Positions 1-7,849 of a stretch of 43,493 nt of DNA are shown piece after piece. The stretch is from Monoglobus sp964442605. GTDB taxonomy: Bacteria; Bacillota; Clostridia; Monoglobales; Monoglobaceae. Location: NCBI GenBank assembly GCA_964442605.1, contig CAYTZR010000015.1:1-43493 (forward strand), read 5' to 3'. Position 1 is the stretch's first letter, and every line of letters begins with the position of its first letter. A program made the translations under genes and the position numbers. Below the pieces are notes generated by a model. It saw only the letters and a program-made list of their open reading frames with translations. It did no database searches and was not told the DNA's origin.

Positions 1-2
1 CC

Positions 3-182
3 GAAACGGGACTTACTATGCTTATTGTCACTCACGAAATGGGCTTCGCGCGCGATGTTTCCGACAGAGTGCTGTTTATGGATAAGGGTTATATTGTCGA
101 GGACAATCCTCCCGAGAAATTCTTTACAAATCCGGAAAACGCGCGTACAAAGGAATTTTTGTCGCGCTATATTGCCGGTTAG
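3..182 (+). CDS. Polar amino acid ABC transporter ATPase, C-terminal end (partial)
   Basis: The reading frame is open from the left edge and stops at TAG 180-182, giving the last 59 residues of an ABC ATPase. It contains the switch histidine motif LIVTHEMGFARDVSDR followed by LFMDKGYIVEDNPPEKFF and a terminal TKEFLSRYI, the usual C-terminal pattern of GlnQ/HisP-type amino acid importers. Walker A, Q-loop and signature lie outside the window. The stop codon overlaps the AGGAGG of the next gene (181-186), so the two are probably co-transcribed. A second complete transporter of the same type lies at 2310-4762, so the strain has at least two such systems. Substrate cannot be told. Confidence 0.93.
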   Translation, partial: ETGLTMLIVTHEMGFARDVSDRVLFMDKGYIVEDNPPEKFFTNPENARTKEFLSRYIAG

Positions 183-193
183 GAGGTATGATG

Positions 194-823
194 ATGAGTA
201 ATTTTGTTGTAACGTTCGCCAGAGGCTTCGGTTCCGGAGGAAAGGCTATAGCCTCAAGGCTTGCGGCGGATTTGGGTATACACTGTTATGAAAACCGCAT
301 ACTTACTCTCGCTTCTCAGATGAGCGGACTTGATAAAAAATTGTTCGATGCGGTAAACGAAAAGGTACGCACGCACGGCGGTTTCGCGAAGCTTATGCGA
401 GGACTTCCCAGAGCAAGGCATTACATATCGAGAAATGAGAAATTTGTATCCGATGATAAGCTTTTTGAATTTCAAAAACAGATTATCGAAAATCTTGCCG
501 AAACCGAATCGTGTGTAATCGTCGGAAAGTGCGCCGACCATATTCTTCGCGGACGCGACAATGTGGTAAGCGTTTATATCGAGGCGCCGCGTGATTTTTG
601 CATTAAACGCACTATGGAGAATATGAAGGTGTCAAGGGCAACCGCAGAAGCGACAATAAGACAGACGGATAAATTCCGCGCCGATTATTATAATTATTAC
701 ACGGGCGGAAACTACTGGACAAATCCTGTCAATTACGATATGACGCTCAATAGTGAAAAAGCGGGAATTGATAATTGCGTAGCGGTTATCAAGGAATATT
801 TAAAAATTAAAAACTTAATTTAA
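194..823 (+). CDS. Cytidylate kinase-like family protein
   Basis: This 209-residue protein begins with a beta strand and a glycine-rich P-loop variant (VVTFARGFGSGGKAIA, about residues 5-20). That is the hallmark of the cytidylate-kinase-like family (AAA_26 type), which differs from true CMP kinase. The helix-rich middle and the later R-x-Y-Y-x-x-Y-T pattern (FRADYYNYYTGG) also fit that family. Three ATGs in a row occur at 188, 191 and 194. The AGGAGG at 181-186 is best spaced (7 nt) from the ATG at 194, so that start is chosen. It lies between an amino acid ABC ATPase and an aminotransferase. The substrate is unknown and true CMP kinase activity should not be assumed. Confidence 0.85.
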   Translation: MSNFVVTFARGFGSGGKAIASRLAADLGIHCYENRILTLASQMSGLDKKLFDAVNEKVRTHGGFAKLMRGLPRARHYISRNEKFVSDDKLFEFQKQIIENLAETESCVIVGKCADHILRGRDNVVSVYIEAPRDFCIKRTMENMKVSRATAEATIRQTDKFRADYYNYYTGGNYWTNPVNYDMTLNSEKAGIDNCVAVIKEYLKIKNLI

Positions 824-838
824 CGGAGGATATAAAAT

Positions 839-2059
839 ATGCTGTTAAAAGAAACGGGACTTAGCGCTCAGGACATTAAGGATCTGGTAAACAAATATAT
901 GGTGGAAACGTATGAGCGTTTTGATTTTTTGGCTGAAACCGCGGAGGGTATGTATATTTACGATGAAAATGGCGCGAAATATCTGGATTTCTATGCGGGC
1001 ATTGCCGTAAATTCCGTAGGAAACTGTAACGAAAGAGTTGTCAGGGCTGTTCGTGAGCAGGTGTCTGAGCTTATGCAGACGTTTAACTATCCGTATACCG
1101 TTCCGCAAGCGTTGCTAGCCGAAAAGGTGTGTACGGTCATCGGTATGGACAAGATTTTTTATCAAAATTCGGGCGCCGAAGCAAACGAGGCTATGATAAA
1201 AATGGCGAGAAAGTACGGCGTTGAAAAATACGGGGCGCACAGATATAACATTGTCACGGCGGCAAATTCGTTCCACGGCAGAACCTTCGGCGCGATGAGC
1301 GCTACCGGGCAGCCCGATAACGCTTGTCAGATTGGTTTCGGAGATATGACTCCGGGCTTTACATACGCGGAGTACAATAATCTTGAAGCGTTTAAAAACG
1401 CCTGCACGGAAAATACAATAGCGATTATGATTGAACCCGTACAGGGCGAGGGCGGGGTAAATCCCGCGACACGGAAGTTTATGAGGGGGCTTCGTGAATT
1501 TTGCGATGAAAACGATATGCTTCTCTTGCTTGACGAGGTACAGACGGGCTGGTGCAGAACAGGCGCGGTAATGAGCTATATGAATTACGGAATTAAGCCG
1601 GATATTGTATCTATGGCAAAGGCTATGGGCGGAGGTATGCCGATCGGTGCGATCTGCGCCACGGCGGAGGTCGCGAAAGCGTTTACAATGGGCTCGCACG
1701 GGACAACCTTCGGCGGTCACCCCGTATGCTGCGCGGCGGCATTGGCGGCGGTTAATGAGCTTTTGGATAGGAACCTTGCGGAAAACGCGAAAAATACGGG
1801 CGCTTACTTTATGGATTTGTTAAACACGCTTCCTCATATTAAGCAGGTCAGAGGTCAGGGCTTGCTTGTAGGTGTTGAATTTGAGGACGGCGTAAACAGC
1901 GTTGACGTAAAGCACGCTTGCTTTGACAAGGGCTTGCTGATTACCGCTATCGGGACAAATATTATCCGTATGATACCGCCGCTTATAGTTACGGAAAAGG
2001 AGTGCGACGAGGCTTTTGCGATTATCAGAGCAGCGGTTGAGGAAGTCTATGAAAAGTAA
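839..2059 (+). CDS. argD: Class III PLP aminotransferase, acetylornithine aminotransferase-like
   Basis: A 406-residue fold-type I, class III aminotransferase. Visible landmarks are GAEANEAMIKMAR (112-124, cofactor phosphate region), NSFHGRTFGAMS (143-154), the LLDEVQTG motif with Asp232 that contacts the pyridine nitrogen, and the Schiff-base lysine Lys261 in SMAKAMGGGMPIGA. ArgD transfers the amino group between glutamate and N-acetylornithine semialdehyde in arginine synthesis. 4-aminobutyrate or ornithine aminotransferases have the same motifs, and no other arg genes are present, so the substrate is inferred. The SD CGGAGG (824-829) lies directly after the upstream stop. The gene follows the kinase-like gene by 15 nt, suggesting one operon with the ABC ATPase. 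Confidence 0.82.
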   Translation: MLLKETGLSAQDIKDLVNKYMVETYERFDFLAETAEGMYIYDENGAKYLDFYAGIAVNSVGNCNERVVRAVREQVSELMQTFNYPYTVPQALLAEKVCTVIGMDKIFYQNSGAEANEAMIKMARKYGVEKYGAHRYNIVTAANSFHGRTFGAMSATGQPDNACQIGFGDMTPGFTYAEYNNLEAFKNACTENTIAIMIEPVQGEGGVNPATRKFMRGLREFCDENDMLLLLDEVQTGWCRTGAVMSYMNYGIKPDIVSMAKAMGGGMPIGAICATAEVAKAFTMGSHGTTFGGHPVCCAAALAAVNELLDRNLAENAKNTGAYFMDLLNTLPHIKQVRGQGLLVGVEFEDGVNSVDVKHACFDKGLLITAIGTNIIRMIPPLIVTEKECDEAFAIIRAAVEEVYEK

Positions 2060-2168
2060 AATCAATTTTACGCGGAGTCTTTCCGTTAACACACGTTAAT
2101 ATCAGTTTTTTGAAGCGGTGAGATAAGCATGAATTGATAAATGAGTATTGATGAACAAGTATTGTATT

Positions 2169-2203
2169 AAAGGTCTGCCGCAAGCGCGGCAAATAACCCC
2201 TTT
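2169..2203 (+). other. Hairpin downstream of the aminotransferase gene
   Basis: A GC-rich stem TGCCGC-AAGC-GCGGCA (2176-2191) sits inside an outer AAAGG/CCTTT helix (2169-2173 with 2199-2203). It lies in the 250-nt gap between argD and the lipoprotein gene. There is no clean T-run behind it, so it is only a possible transcription end or mRNA 3' structure. Confidence 0.35.
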
Positions 2204-2248
2204 GTCCTCGCTGAAAATGAATTGAGGATTTGTATAACAATTATTGCC

Positions 2249-2277
2249 TTGACATTTTGTAAAGTTTATGTTAATAT
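2249..2277 (+). promoter_or_regulatory. Sigma-A promoter of the amino acid ABC transporter operon
   Basis: TTGACA (2249-2254), a 17-bp spacer and TAATAT (2272-2277) lie 33 nt before the lipoprotein ATG at 2310. This is a perfect -35 and a one-mismatch -10. Transcription would start near 2284, leaving a short leader with the AGGGGG ribosome-binding site. Confidence 0.8.
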
Positions 2278-2309
2278 CATAGCATATTATTATTTAGGGG
2301 GTTATTCTT

Positions 2310-3161
2310 ATGAGATTTAAAAAATTGTTGGCTTTTGCCTTGGCGGCGGTTATGGCTATGGCGGTTCTGACGGCTTGCGGAGGCACAAATACAGCCACAA
2401 CGACTGATACAAGCGAGTCAAGCGAGTCAACCGGAGCATCGGATTCCGATTGGCAGTATATTTTGGATAAGGGTGAAATGGTTATCGGTATTACGTTGTT
2501 TGCGCCCATGAACTATTATGAAGACGGCGTGTTGACCGGCTTTGAAACAGAGTTTGCCGAGGCGGTTTGCGAAAAGCTGGGCGTTACACCTGTGTTCCAG
2601 GAAATAGATTGGGACTCAAAGGAAATCGAGCTTAACTCAAAAAATATCGACTGCATCTGGAACGGCTTGACTATCACGGATGAAAGAAAAGAAAATATGT
2701 CGATAACGGAACCGTATATGAATAACAGACAGGTTATGGTTACAAAGGCGGAGAATGTTGAAAAATACGCTGCAGGTGTTGAGGGAGCGGACGCCGTTGC
2801 GGAGGCAGGCTCTACCGGATATGAGCTTCTTGAGTCAGACGAGTTCTTCGCGAACGCGAACAGCGTGACCGATGTTGACTCACAGGCAAAGGCTCTCATG
2901 GATGTAGCGGCGGGAACATCGGATGTTGCCGTTGTTGATTATGTTACATCTATCGGTTCAATAGGCGAAGGCACAGATTACGCTGACCTGGCGGTTGTTG
3001 AAGCCCTTGAATTCGCGGTTGACGAATACGGTGTGGCTTTCAGAAAAGGCAGCGACGCGAACGAAAAGGTAAGTGAGGCTATGAAGGAGCTGGCGAAGGA
3101 CGGTACACTTGCTGAGATTGCCGGAAAGTATAGCCTTCAGGATCTGCTTTTGTTAAAATAG
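2310..3161 (+). CDS. Polar amino acid ABC transporter substrate-binding lipoprotein
   Basis: A 283-residue exported lipoprotein. The signal peptide has KK near the start, a hydrophobic core and the lipobox LTAC with Cys23 as the lipidated residue. It is followed by a Ser/Thr-rich tether (about 24-46). The rest is a periplasmic-binding-protein type II (family 3) fold, with WQYILDKGEMVIGITLFAPMNYY and GFETEFAEAVCEKLG near its start. It also has the usual DVAVVDYVTSI and late EYGVAFRKGS segments. It captures a polar amino acid outside the membrane and delivers it to the permease at 3323-3970. It is the first gene behind the promoter at 2249-2277, and a terminator-like hairpin after it should keep its level above that of the membrane parts. 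The exact amino acid is unknown. Confidence 0.93.
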   Translation: MRFKKLLAFALAAVMAMAVLTACGGTNTATTTDTSESSESTGASDSDWQYILDKGEMVIGITLFAPMNYYEDGVLTGFETEFAEAVCEKLGVTPVFQEIDWDSKEIELNSKNIDCIWNGLTITDERKENMSITEPYMNNRQVMVTKAENVEKYAAGVEGADAVAEAGSTGYELLESDEFFANANSVTDVDSQAKALMDVAAGTSDVAVVDYVTSIGSIGEGTDYADLAVVEALEFAVDEYGVAFRKGSDANEKVSEAMKELAKDGTLAEIAGKYSLQDLLLLK

Positions 3162-3176
3162 TCGGTTGATTTTTTT

Positions 3177-3208
3177 AGGCTAAGCGCCGCGCCTGCGGCG
3201 TTTAGCCT
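3177..3208 (+). terminator. Terminator-like or attenuating hairpin between lipoprotein and permease genes
   Basis: A 14-bp stem begins AGGCTAAGCGCCGC (3177-3190), has the loop GCCT, and returns with GCGGCGTTTAGCCT (3195-3208). Only one G-T pair interrupts complementarity. The tail ATTGTTT is only partly T-rich. Its place after the binding-protein gene of a three-gene importer fits partial termination or 3'-end protection, giving more lipoprotein than permease. Confidence 0.6.
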
Positions 3209-3217
3209 ATTGTTTAA

Positions 3218-3300
3218 ATCGGAGCAAAGCTCCGTCATCTCGTTTGAAACGGAGTTCGCGACAGCTCGCGACTCGCGCGGTTGTCAGTGCACAGGCTGTA
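3218..3300. repeat. Cluster of small nested inverted repeats before the permease gene
   Basis: The gap after the hairpin holds GGAGC-AAA-GCTCC (3221-3233), then CGTTT-G-AAACG, and a repeated TCGCGAC/GCTCGCGACTCGCGC segment. These palindromic pieces look like a decayed intergenic repeat rather than a gene. No match to a known family can be made by eye. Confidence 0.35.
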
Positions 3301-3322
3301 ATTTGTTAAAAAGGAGTACATA

Positions 3323-3970
3323 ATGGATAAGCTAATTGAAGTTTTACTGTCGCTTACCGAAGGTTTTAAATATAACGGTATGGTTTTTGTCTGTACTATT
3401 TTACTCGCGGCGCCTTTGGGATTAATTATAACATTCGGTTCCATGTCGGGCTTTAAGCCGCTCAAGTGGGTAACAAAAACCTTTGTATGGATTATAAGAG
3501 GAACCCCGCTTATGCTGCAGCTGTTTGTTGTTCTCTACGCGCCGGGACTGCTGTTTAATATTCCCATAAAATCAAGGCTTACGGCGACGCTCATTGCTTT
3601 TGTTATAAACTATTCGGCATACTTTTCGGAAATATACCGCGGCGGTATCGAAAGCATACCGAAAGGTCAGTATGAAGCCGGACAGGTTTTGGGCCTAACC
3701 AAATCACAGGTGTTTTTTAAGGTCGTTTTATTTCAGGTCATAAAGCGTATTGTGCCCGCTATGGGAAACGAAATTATTACTCTCGTAAAGGATACGTCGC
3801 TGGCAAGAGTCATCGCTGTGTCTGAGATAATAATGTGCGCGGAGAGGTACACAAAGCAAGGTCTTATATGGCCGTTGTTCTCCACAGGGCTGTATTTCTT
3901 GGCGTTCTGCGGAATACTTACGCTGCTGTTTAACTTCATAGAAAAGAAGCTTGACTACTACAAGGGATAG
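3323..3970 (+). CDS. Polar amino acid ABC transporter permease (HisM/GlnP family)
   Basis: A 215-residue integral membrane protein with about five hydrophobic segments (near 20-40, 62-80, 86-104, 158-172 and 183-207). The RGTP motif (59-62) is typical of the HisMQ branch. The cytoplasmic coupling loop reads YRGGIESIPKGQYEAG continuing to LG (105-124), matching the EAA motif that docks on the ATPase. It forms the translocation path for the amino acid bound by the lipoprotein encoded upstream and is probably a homodimer, because only one permease gene is present. The SD AAAGGAG (3310-3316) precedes the ATG, and the next gene follows without a gap. Confidence 0.94.
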   Translation: MDKLIEVLLSLTEGFKYNGMVFVCTILLAAPLGLIITFGSMSGFKPLKWVTKTFVWIIRGTPLMLQLFVVLYAPGLLFNIPIKSRLTATLIAFVINYSAYFSEIYRGGIESIPKGQYEAGQVLGLTKSQVFFKVVLFQVIKRIVPAMGNEIITLVKDTSLARVIAVSEIIMCAERYTKQGLIWPLFSTGLYFLAFCGILTLLFNFIEKKLDYYKG

Positions 3971-3979
3971 GTGAACATT

Positions 3980-4762
3980 ATGTCAATACTGGAGGTCAAA
4001 AATATACATAAAAGGTTCGGTAAAACCGAGGTTCTGAAGGGTGTGGACTTTACGATGGAGCGGGGCGAGGTTTTGGTTATACTCGGCTCATCCGGCAGCG
4101 GAAAAACCACGCTGCTGCGCTGCATAAATTTTCTCGAGACCGCTGACACGGGACAAATCGTTGTTGACGGCAGATGTATATTCGACGCGCAGGATAAAAC
4201 AAAGACAACCCGTGCGCAGATACGTGAAAGGCAGCTAAATTTCGGACTTGTGTTCCAGTCGTTCAATCTGTTTCCTCAGTACAACGCGCTGCAGAATGTA
4301 ATGCTTGCGCCCAAGATGCTTGCCAAAGAAAGAGCGGATTTTAAGGAAAACAAAAGCGAAATATATAATGAAATCGAAAGCAAGGCCATAGCTCTGCTGG
4401 AGGATGTGGGGCTCGGAGATAAGATGAGCAATTATCCCTGTGAGCTGTCCGGCGGTCAGCAGCAGAGAGTTTCGATTGCGCGCGCCATGGCTCAGGACCC
4501 CAAAATTTTGTTCTTTGACGAACCAACCTCGGCTCTTGATCCGGAGCTAACCGGAGAGGTGCTGAAAATCATAAGAAGCCTTGCCGCAGAGCATAAGACA
4601 ATGGTTATAGTGACACACGAGATAGAGTTTGCCAAAAATGTTGCGGATAAAATAGTGTTCATGGACGGCGGCGTAATTGTGGAACAGGGCAGCCCCGAGC
4701 AGGTGATTGATAACCCGCGTCACGAAAGAACACGCGCGTTTTTAAATAAACTAAACGGGTAA
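3980..4762 (+). CDS. Polar amino acid ABC transporter ATP-binding protein
   Basis: A 260-residue GlnQ/HisP-type ATPase. Motifs in order are Walker A GSSGSGKT (36-43), Q-loop VFQSF (Gln93), signature LSGGQ (156-160), Walker B ILFFDE (176-181), D-loop SALDPE and the switch His213 in VTHE. It powers the importer encoded just upstream. A GTG at 3971 is also in frame. The ATG at 3980 is preferred because AGGTG (3969-3973) is correctly spaced and MSILEVKNIHKRFG is the family's usual N-terminus. A family-typical insert of about 15 residues (ERADFKENKSEIYNE) follows the Q-loop region. Confidence 0.95.
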   Translation: MSILEVKNIHKRFGKTEVLKGVDFTMERGEVLVILGSSGSGKTTLLRCINFLETADTGQIVVDGRCIFDAQDKTKTTRAQIRERQLNFGLVFQSFNLFPQYNALQNVMLAPKMLAKERADFKENKSEIYNEIESKAIALLEDVGLGDKMSNYPCELSGGQQQRVSIARAMAQDPKILFFDEPTSALDPELTGEVLKIIRSLAAEHKTMVIVTHEIEFAKNVADKIVFMDGGVIVEQGSPEQVIDNPRHERTRAFLNKLNG

Positions 4763-4780
4763 TTTATAGGAGATGGTTAT

Positions 4781-5674
4781 ATGAAAAATTATTTAAAAGG
4801 ATTGATAAACGGAGTATTGATTGCAGCGGTGATTTTCAGTGTTCCCGTTTTAGCGGAGAACATACAGGTGGCGTTTAATGAGTTCCGTATAAATGTAAAC
4901 GGAGTTGACACGGCGCAGTGGGGCGAGAGCTATACTCTCGACAACGGCAATACTGTACCCTACAGCATTACATATAATGATACCACATATCTGCCGCTTA
5001 GAAAAATCGGAGAACTAATGGGTAATACTGTAAGCTATAACGGTGATACCGATACCGTTTCGGTTACCGATGAGCGGAAGGATATAAACGTTGTAGCCGA
5101 ACAGCCGGATATAAATGGGAATGTATGGACATATTTTACCTTTAATACATATAACGGAAGTTATTACCAATATTTTTTGGGTGTAAAAGACGAACAGCGC
5201 GGCTTTGAACGTATATATAAGATTTACGGCGGTTATGTAACGGTAACAGATGAAGCAATATATTTTCTGAAAAATACCGGAAAAGTATATAAGCATTATA
5301 GCAGTAATTATACTTATATATATGATTTACAGAAAATCTTGTTTTTAAATGACGCGAATTCACAAGATGGAGAAGCAATTTCAAGTTATAGGCTTGATGA
5401 GGCAATCTTTGATGGTGAATATATTTATTATAAATATTATACCGGGCCCTCGAATGCGCCGCGGGATGAGCTGTATGCTGCGAATATAATTACCGGTAAG
5501 ACGGTAGATGTTTCGTATTCATTGCCGGTAGGTCATAGTTTTAAGCTAACCCTGATTGATGACGGTGTTATTGAATGCACTGATTATACATATAAAGACA
5601 ATGTTTGGCGGATAACCTTTGATAAAACCGAAAATAAATTTGTCGGAGCAGTTAAGGCGGAGAGTGAACAGTAA
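4781..5674 (+). CDS. Exported stalk-domain (copper amine oxidase N-terminal-like) protein
   Basis: A 297-residue secreted protein. A signal peptide with a hydrophobic core (5-22) ends at VLA/E (25/26). Residues 34-95 match the stalk domain often named after the copper amine oxidase N-terminus: FRINVNG, then YSITYNDTTYLPLRKIGELMG and VSYNGDTDTVSV. The remainder is rich in Tyr, Asn and beta-strand segments with repeated aromatic patterns (EAIYFLKNTGKVYK, GEYIYYKYYTGP), resembling beta-propeller-like surface proteins. It has no enzymatic motif and should not be called an amine oxidase. It follows the ABC ATPase by 18 nt with its own SD (TAGGAG) and may be read through from it. Function unknown. 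A second stalk protein is at 42460-43188. Confidence 0.8.
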   Translation: MKNYLKGLINGVLIAAVIFSVPVLAENIQVAFNEFRINVNGVDTAQWGESYTLDNGNTVPYSITYNDTTYLPLRKIGELMGNTVSYNGDTDTVSVTDERKDINVVAEQPDINGNVWTYFTFNTYNGSYYQYFLGVKDEQRGFERIYKIYGGYVTVTDEAIYFLKNTGKVYKHYSSNYTYIYDLQKILFLNDANSQDGEAISSYRLDEAIFDGEYIYYKYYTGPSNAPRDELYAANIITGKTVDVSYSLPVGHSFKLTLIDDGVIECTDYTYKDNVWRITFDKTENKFVGAVKAESEQ

Positions 5675-5818
5675 TAATAGCGGAAAATCAAGATGATGAT
5701 GTAAGCCGTATAAATCGCCGCTGCTTATGAGAATATTTATATTAACTAAATTGATTAAAATGTGCAGAATTTTCCCCGCATTTACTATAATTTTGTGTAA
5801 TATTTACCGAAAAATTTC

Positions 5819-5847
5819 TTGACATTTTCGGCTATAGATTGTATAAT
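5819..5847 (+). promoter_or_regulatory. Consensus sigma-A promoter of the S10 ribosomal operon
   Basis: TTGACA (5819-5824), a 17-bp spacer and TATAAT (5842-5847) form an exact consensus promoter. This is the expected strength for the main ribosomal protein operon. The start site would be near 5854, about 284 nt before rpsJ. Confidence 0.9.
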
Positions 5848-5854
5848 ATTTGGG

Positions 5855-6137
5855 TGTGACAGAGACATACGATGATCTCGGAGGTGGCAAACGGCGTAAA
5901 AACGTTAGTTTGGGAATTTCGGGGGAGATTGTCCGGTTTTAAAAACAGGGCGGAAGGTCACATTAAAATAAAATACAGAATTACCATTATCCCGCGCTAC
6001 GGGTGCGGGTGTATGTTAAGACTGTGTCTATTCCTCCCGAGTGCTATCCCTTGCGGATATGTTATTCGGGTTTAATTATGAAGCTGTGCGAAACGCCCGG
6101 CACGGTGTAAACTTATTCTAATAAGGAGGGTAATCAA
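5855..6137 (+). promoter_or_regulatory. Structured 5' leader of the S10 operon
   Basis: The gap 5675-6137 holds no convincing gene. Behind the promoter lies a long leader with a GC-rich hairpin CCCGC/GCGGG (5991-6009). A second hairpin has an outer CCCGA/TCGGG (6036-6040 with 6066-6070), an inner TATCC/GGATA (6045-6049 with 6055-6059) and the tail TTTAATT. A 5' segment CTCGGAGG (5877-5884) can instead pair with CCTCCCGAG (6033-6041, one bulged C), which would break the second hairpin. That arrangement suggests an attenuator. S10 leaders are regulated by L4 in some bacteria, so this is a candidate for ribosomal autoregulation. The 67-codon ORF inside lacks an SD. Confidence 0.55.
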
Positions 6138-6449
6138 ATGGCAACAGAAAGAATCAGAATCAGATTAAAGGCTTATGACGCAAATCTTATCGACCAGAGC
6201 GCTGCCAAGATAGTTGAAACAGCCAAGAGAACAGGCGCGAAGGTATCGGGACCTATACCGCTTCCCACAAAGAAGGAAGTTATCACAATCCTGAGAGCCG
6301 TTCATAAGTATAAGGATTCCCGTGAGCAGTTTGAACTGAGAACTCACAAAAGACTCATCGATGTTTTGAACCCCAACGGCAAGACCATCGATGCGCTCAA
6401 GCACCTTGACCTGCCGGCAGGTGTTGATATAGAGCTTAAGATAGCGTAA
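6138..6449 (+). CDS. rpsJ: 30S ribosomal protein S10
   Basis: A 103-residue protein matching S10 along its full usual length. It has the start ERIRIRLKAYD, the GPIPLPTKKEVITILR strand-loop, and the KRLIDVLNP/LKHLDLPAGVDIEL C-terminal half. S10 sits in the head of the small subunit and also partners NusB in antitermination. It is the first gene behind the strong promoter and structured leader, with SD AAGGAGGG at 6123-6130. A 115-nt gap with a hairpin separates it from rplC, unusually long for this operon. Confidence 0.98.
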   Translation: MATERIRIRLKAYDANLIDQSAAKIVETAKRTGAKVSGPIPLPTKKEVITILRAVHKYKDSREQFELRTHKRLIDVLNPNGKTIDALKHLDLPAGVDIELKIA

Positions 6450-6512
6450 CCGGCAGAATGAAACAGTTTACCAAAATTTTAGGTTATGTTGGCGCTGTCA
6501 ACCGCTGACCCG

Positions 6513-6542
6513 CAGGTATGTTTAAGTCTAAACCGATGCCTG
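6513..6542 (+). promoter_or_regulatory. Hairpin before rplC
   Basis: A stem of 12 pairs: CAGGTAT (6513-6519) pairs with ATGCCTG (6536-6542), with one T-G pair. GTTTA (6520-6524) pairs with TAAAC (6529-6533), the loop is AGTC and C-G is a two-base bulge. It ends 8 nt before the AGGAGG of rplC, so it could affect loading of ribosomes on L3. No T-run follows. Confidence 0.5.
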
Positions 6543-6564
6543 TGTATAATAGGAGGAAAGATAG

Positions 6565-7200
6565 ATGAAGAAAGCAATCTTAGGTAAAAAGATTGGAATG
6601 ACACAGATCTTCGCTGAGGACGGACGTTTAATTCCCGTTTCCGTTATTCAGGCCGGTCCGTGCAGTGTAGTGCAAAAGAAAACCGAAGAGGTTGACGGTT
6701 ACACAGCCGTTCAGCTCGGTTTTGAGGACAAGAAAGAAAGAAAGGTAATCAAGCCCGAGAAAGGTCACTTTGATAAGGCGGGCGTGCCCGTTAAGAAGTA
6801 CCTGAAGGAGTTCAAGCTTGACAACGCTGCTGAGTTAAACCCCGGCGACGAGCTTACGGTTGCTCAGTTTGAAGCAGGCGAGCTTTTGGATGTAACAGGA
6901 ACAAGCAAGGGTCATGGTTATGCCGGCGCAATCAAGAGATGGGGAACACACAGAGGTCCTATGACCCACGGTTCACACTATCACAGAGGACCGGGTTCAT
7001 TGGGAGCCTGCTCCGACCCGTCAAGAGTATTCAAGGGTAAGAAGATGCCGGGACACTATGGTGTTGATAAGGTTACAATTCAAAATCTTGATTTAGTTAA
7101 AATAGATACAGAGCGCAATCTTCTGTTGGTTAAGGGTTCTGTTCCGGGACCCAAGGGCGGCTTGGTTGTTGTTCGTAACGCAGTTAAGGCTGAAGCCTAA
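6565..7200 (+). CDS. rplC: 50S ribosomal protein L3
   Basis: A 211-residue L3. It starts KKAILGKKIGMTQIFAEDGRLIPV and has the central loop GTSKGHGYAGAIKRW that reaches toward the peptidyl transferase centre. The glycine/histidine-rich HRGPGSLGACSDPSRVFKGKKMPG block follows. It is one of the first proteins to bind 23S rRNA. The SD AGGAGG at 6551-6556 sits beside a hairpin (6513-6542). The gene is followed 25 nt later by rplD. Confidence 0.98.
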   Translation: MKKAILGKKIGMTQIFAEDGRLIPVSVIQAGPCSVVQKKTEEVDGYTAVQLGFEDKKERKVIKPEKGHFDKAGVPVKKYLKEFKLDNAAELNPGDELTVAQFEAGELLDVTGTSKGHGYAGAIKRWGTHRGPMTHGSHYHRGPGSLGACSDPSRVFKGKKMPGHYGVDKVTIQNLDLVKIDTERNLLLVKGSVPGPKGGLVVVRNAVKAEA

Positions 7201-7225
7201 GACCACAGAGAGGAGGATATAGATA

Positions 7226-7849
7226 ATGCCTACAGTAGACGTTTATAATACCGACGGTAAGGTAGTCGGCACAATAGATTTGAATGAAAACGTTTTTGGT
7301 GTTGAAGTAAACAAAGACGTTATGCACGAAGTAGTTGTAAACTACCTGGCTAACCAGAGACAGGGCACGCAGTCAACATTGACCCGTACAGAGGTTCGCG
7401 GCGGCGGAATAAAGCCTTGGAGACAAAAGGGTACAGGCAGAGCGAGACAGGGTAGTATCCGCGCTCCCCAGTGGGTTGGCGGCGGAGTCGCTATCGGCCC
7501 TAAGCCCAGAGACTACAGCTACAGAGTAAACAAGAAGGTAAGACGGCTCGCTTTGAAATCCGCTTTATCTTCAAAGGCTCAGGAGAGCGAGCTTATTGTT
7601 TTGGATGAGCTTAACATAAGCGAGTATAAGACAAAGCAGATTGTGGAGGTTCTTAACAATCTGAAGGTTACGGAAAAAGCGCTTTTCGTTCTTCCCGAAA
7701 ATGACAAAAAGGTTGTTAATTCGGCAAGGAACATCAAGGGTGTGGATACTACGTTTGTCGGACAGATTAACACCTATGAAGTGCTCAATCACACAAAGTG
7801 CATCATCTTAAAGGATGCAGTCACAAAGCTTGAGGAGGTGTACGCATAA
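7226..7849 (+). CDS. rplD: 50S ribosomal protein L4
   Basis: A 207-residue L4 (L1e family). The long internal loop is visible as RQGTQSTLTRTEVRGGGIKP followed by WRQKGTGRARQGSIRAPQWVGGG, the part that lines the nascent peptide exit tunnel where macrolides act. L4 also represses its own operon in several bacteria, making it the first candidate regulator of the leader at 5855-6137. Its stop codon shares one base with the rplW start, so translation of the two is coupled. Confidence 0.98.
   Translation: MPTVDVYNTDGKVVGTIDLNENVFGVEVNKDVMHEVVVNYLANQRQGTQSTLTRTEVRGGGIKPWRQKGTGRARQGSIRAPQWVGGGVAIGPKPRDYSYRVNKKVRRLALKSALSSKAQESELIVLDELNISEYKTKQIVEVLNNLKVTEKALFVLPENDKKVVNSARNIKGVDTTFVGQINTYEVLNHTKCIILKDAVTKLEEVYA

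Noticed and set aside
1115..1720. Long minus-strand frame opposite the aminotransferase gene
   Set aside because: Shadow of a strongly supported gene, with no SD and a Cys/His/Arg-rich artefact composition.
3971..3979. GTG start for the ABC ATPase
   Set aside because: It would leave no SD, whereas the ATG at 3980 has AGGTG properly placed and the family N-terminus.
4781..5674. Copper amine oxidase
   Set aside because: Only the stalk domain named after that enzyme is present. The catalytic domain and its tyrosine cofactor motif are absent.
5872..6075. 67-codon open frame in the S10 leader
   Set aside because: No SD ahead of it, composition unlike neighbouring genes, and it runs through the hairpins of the leader. 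Better explained as untranslated leader.
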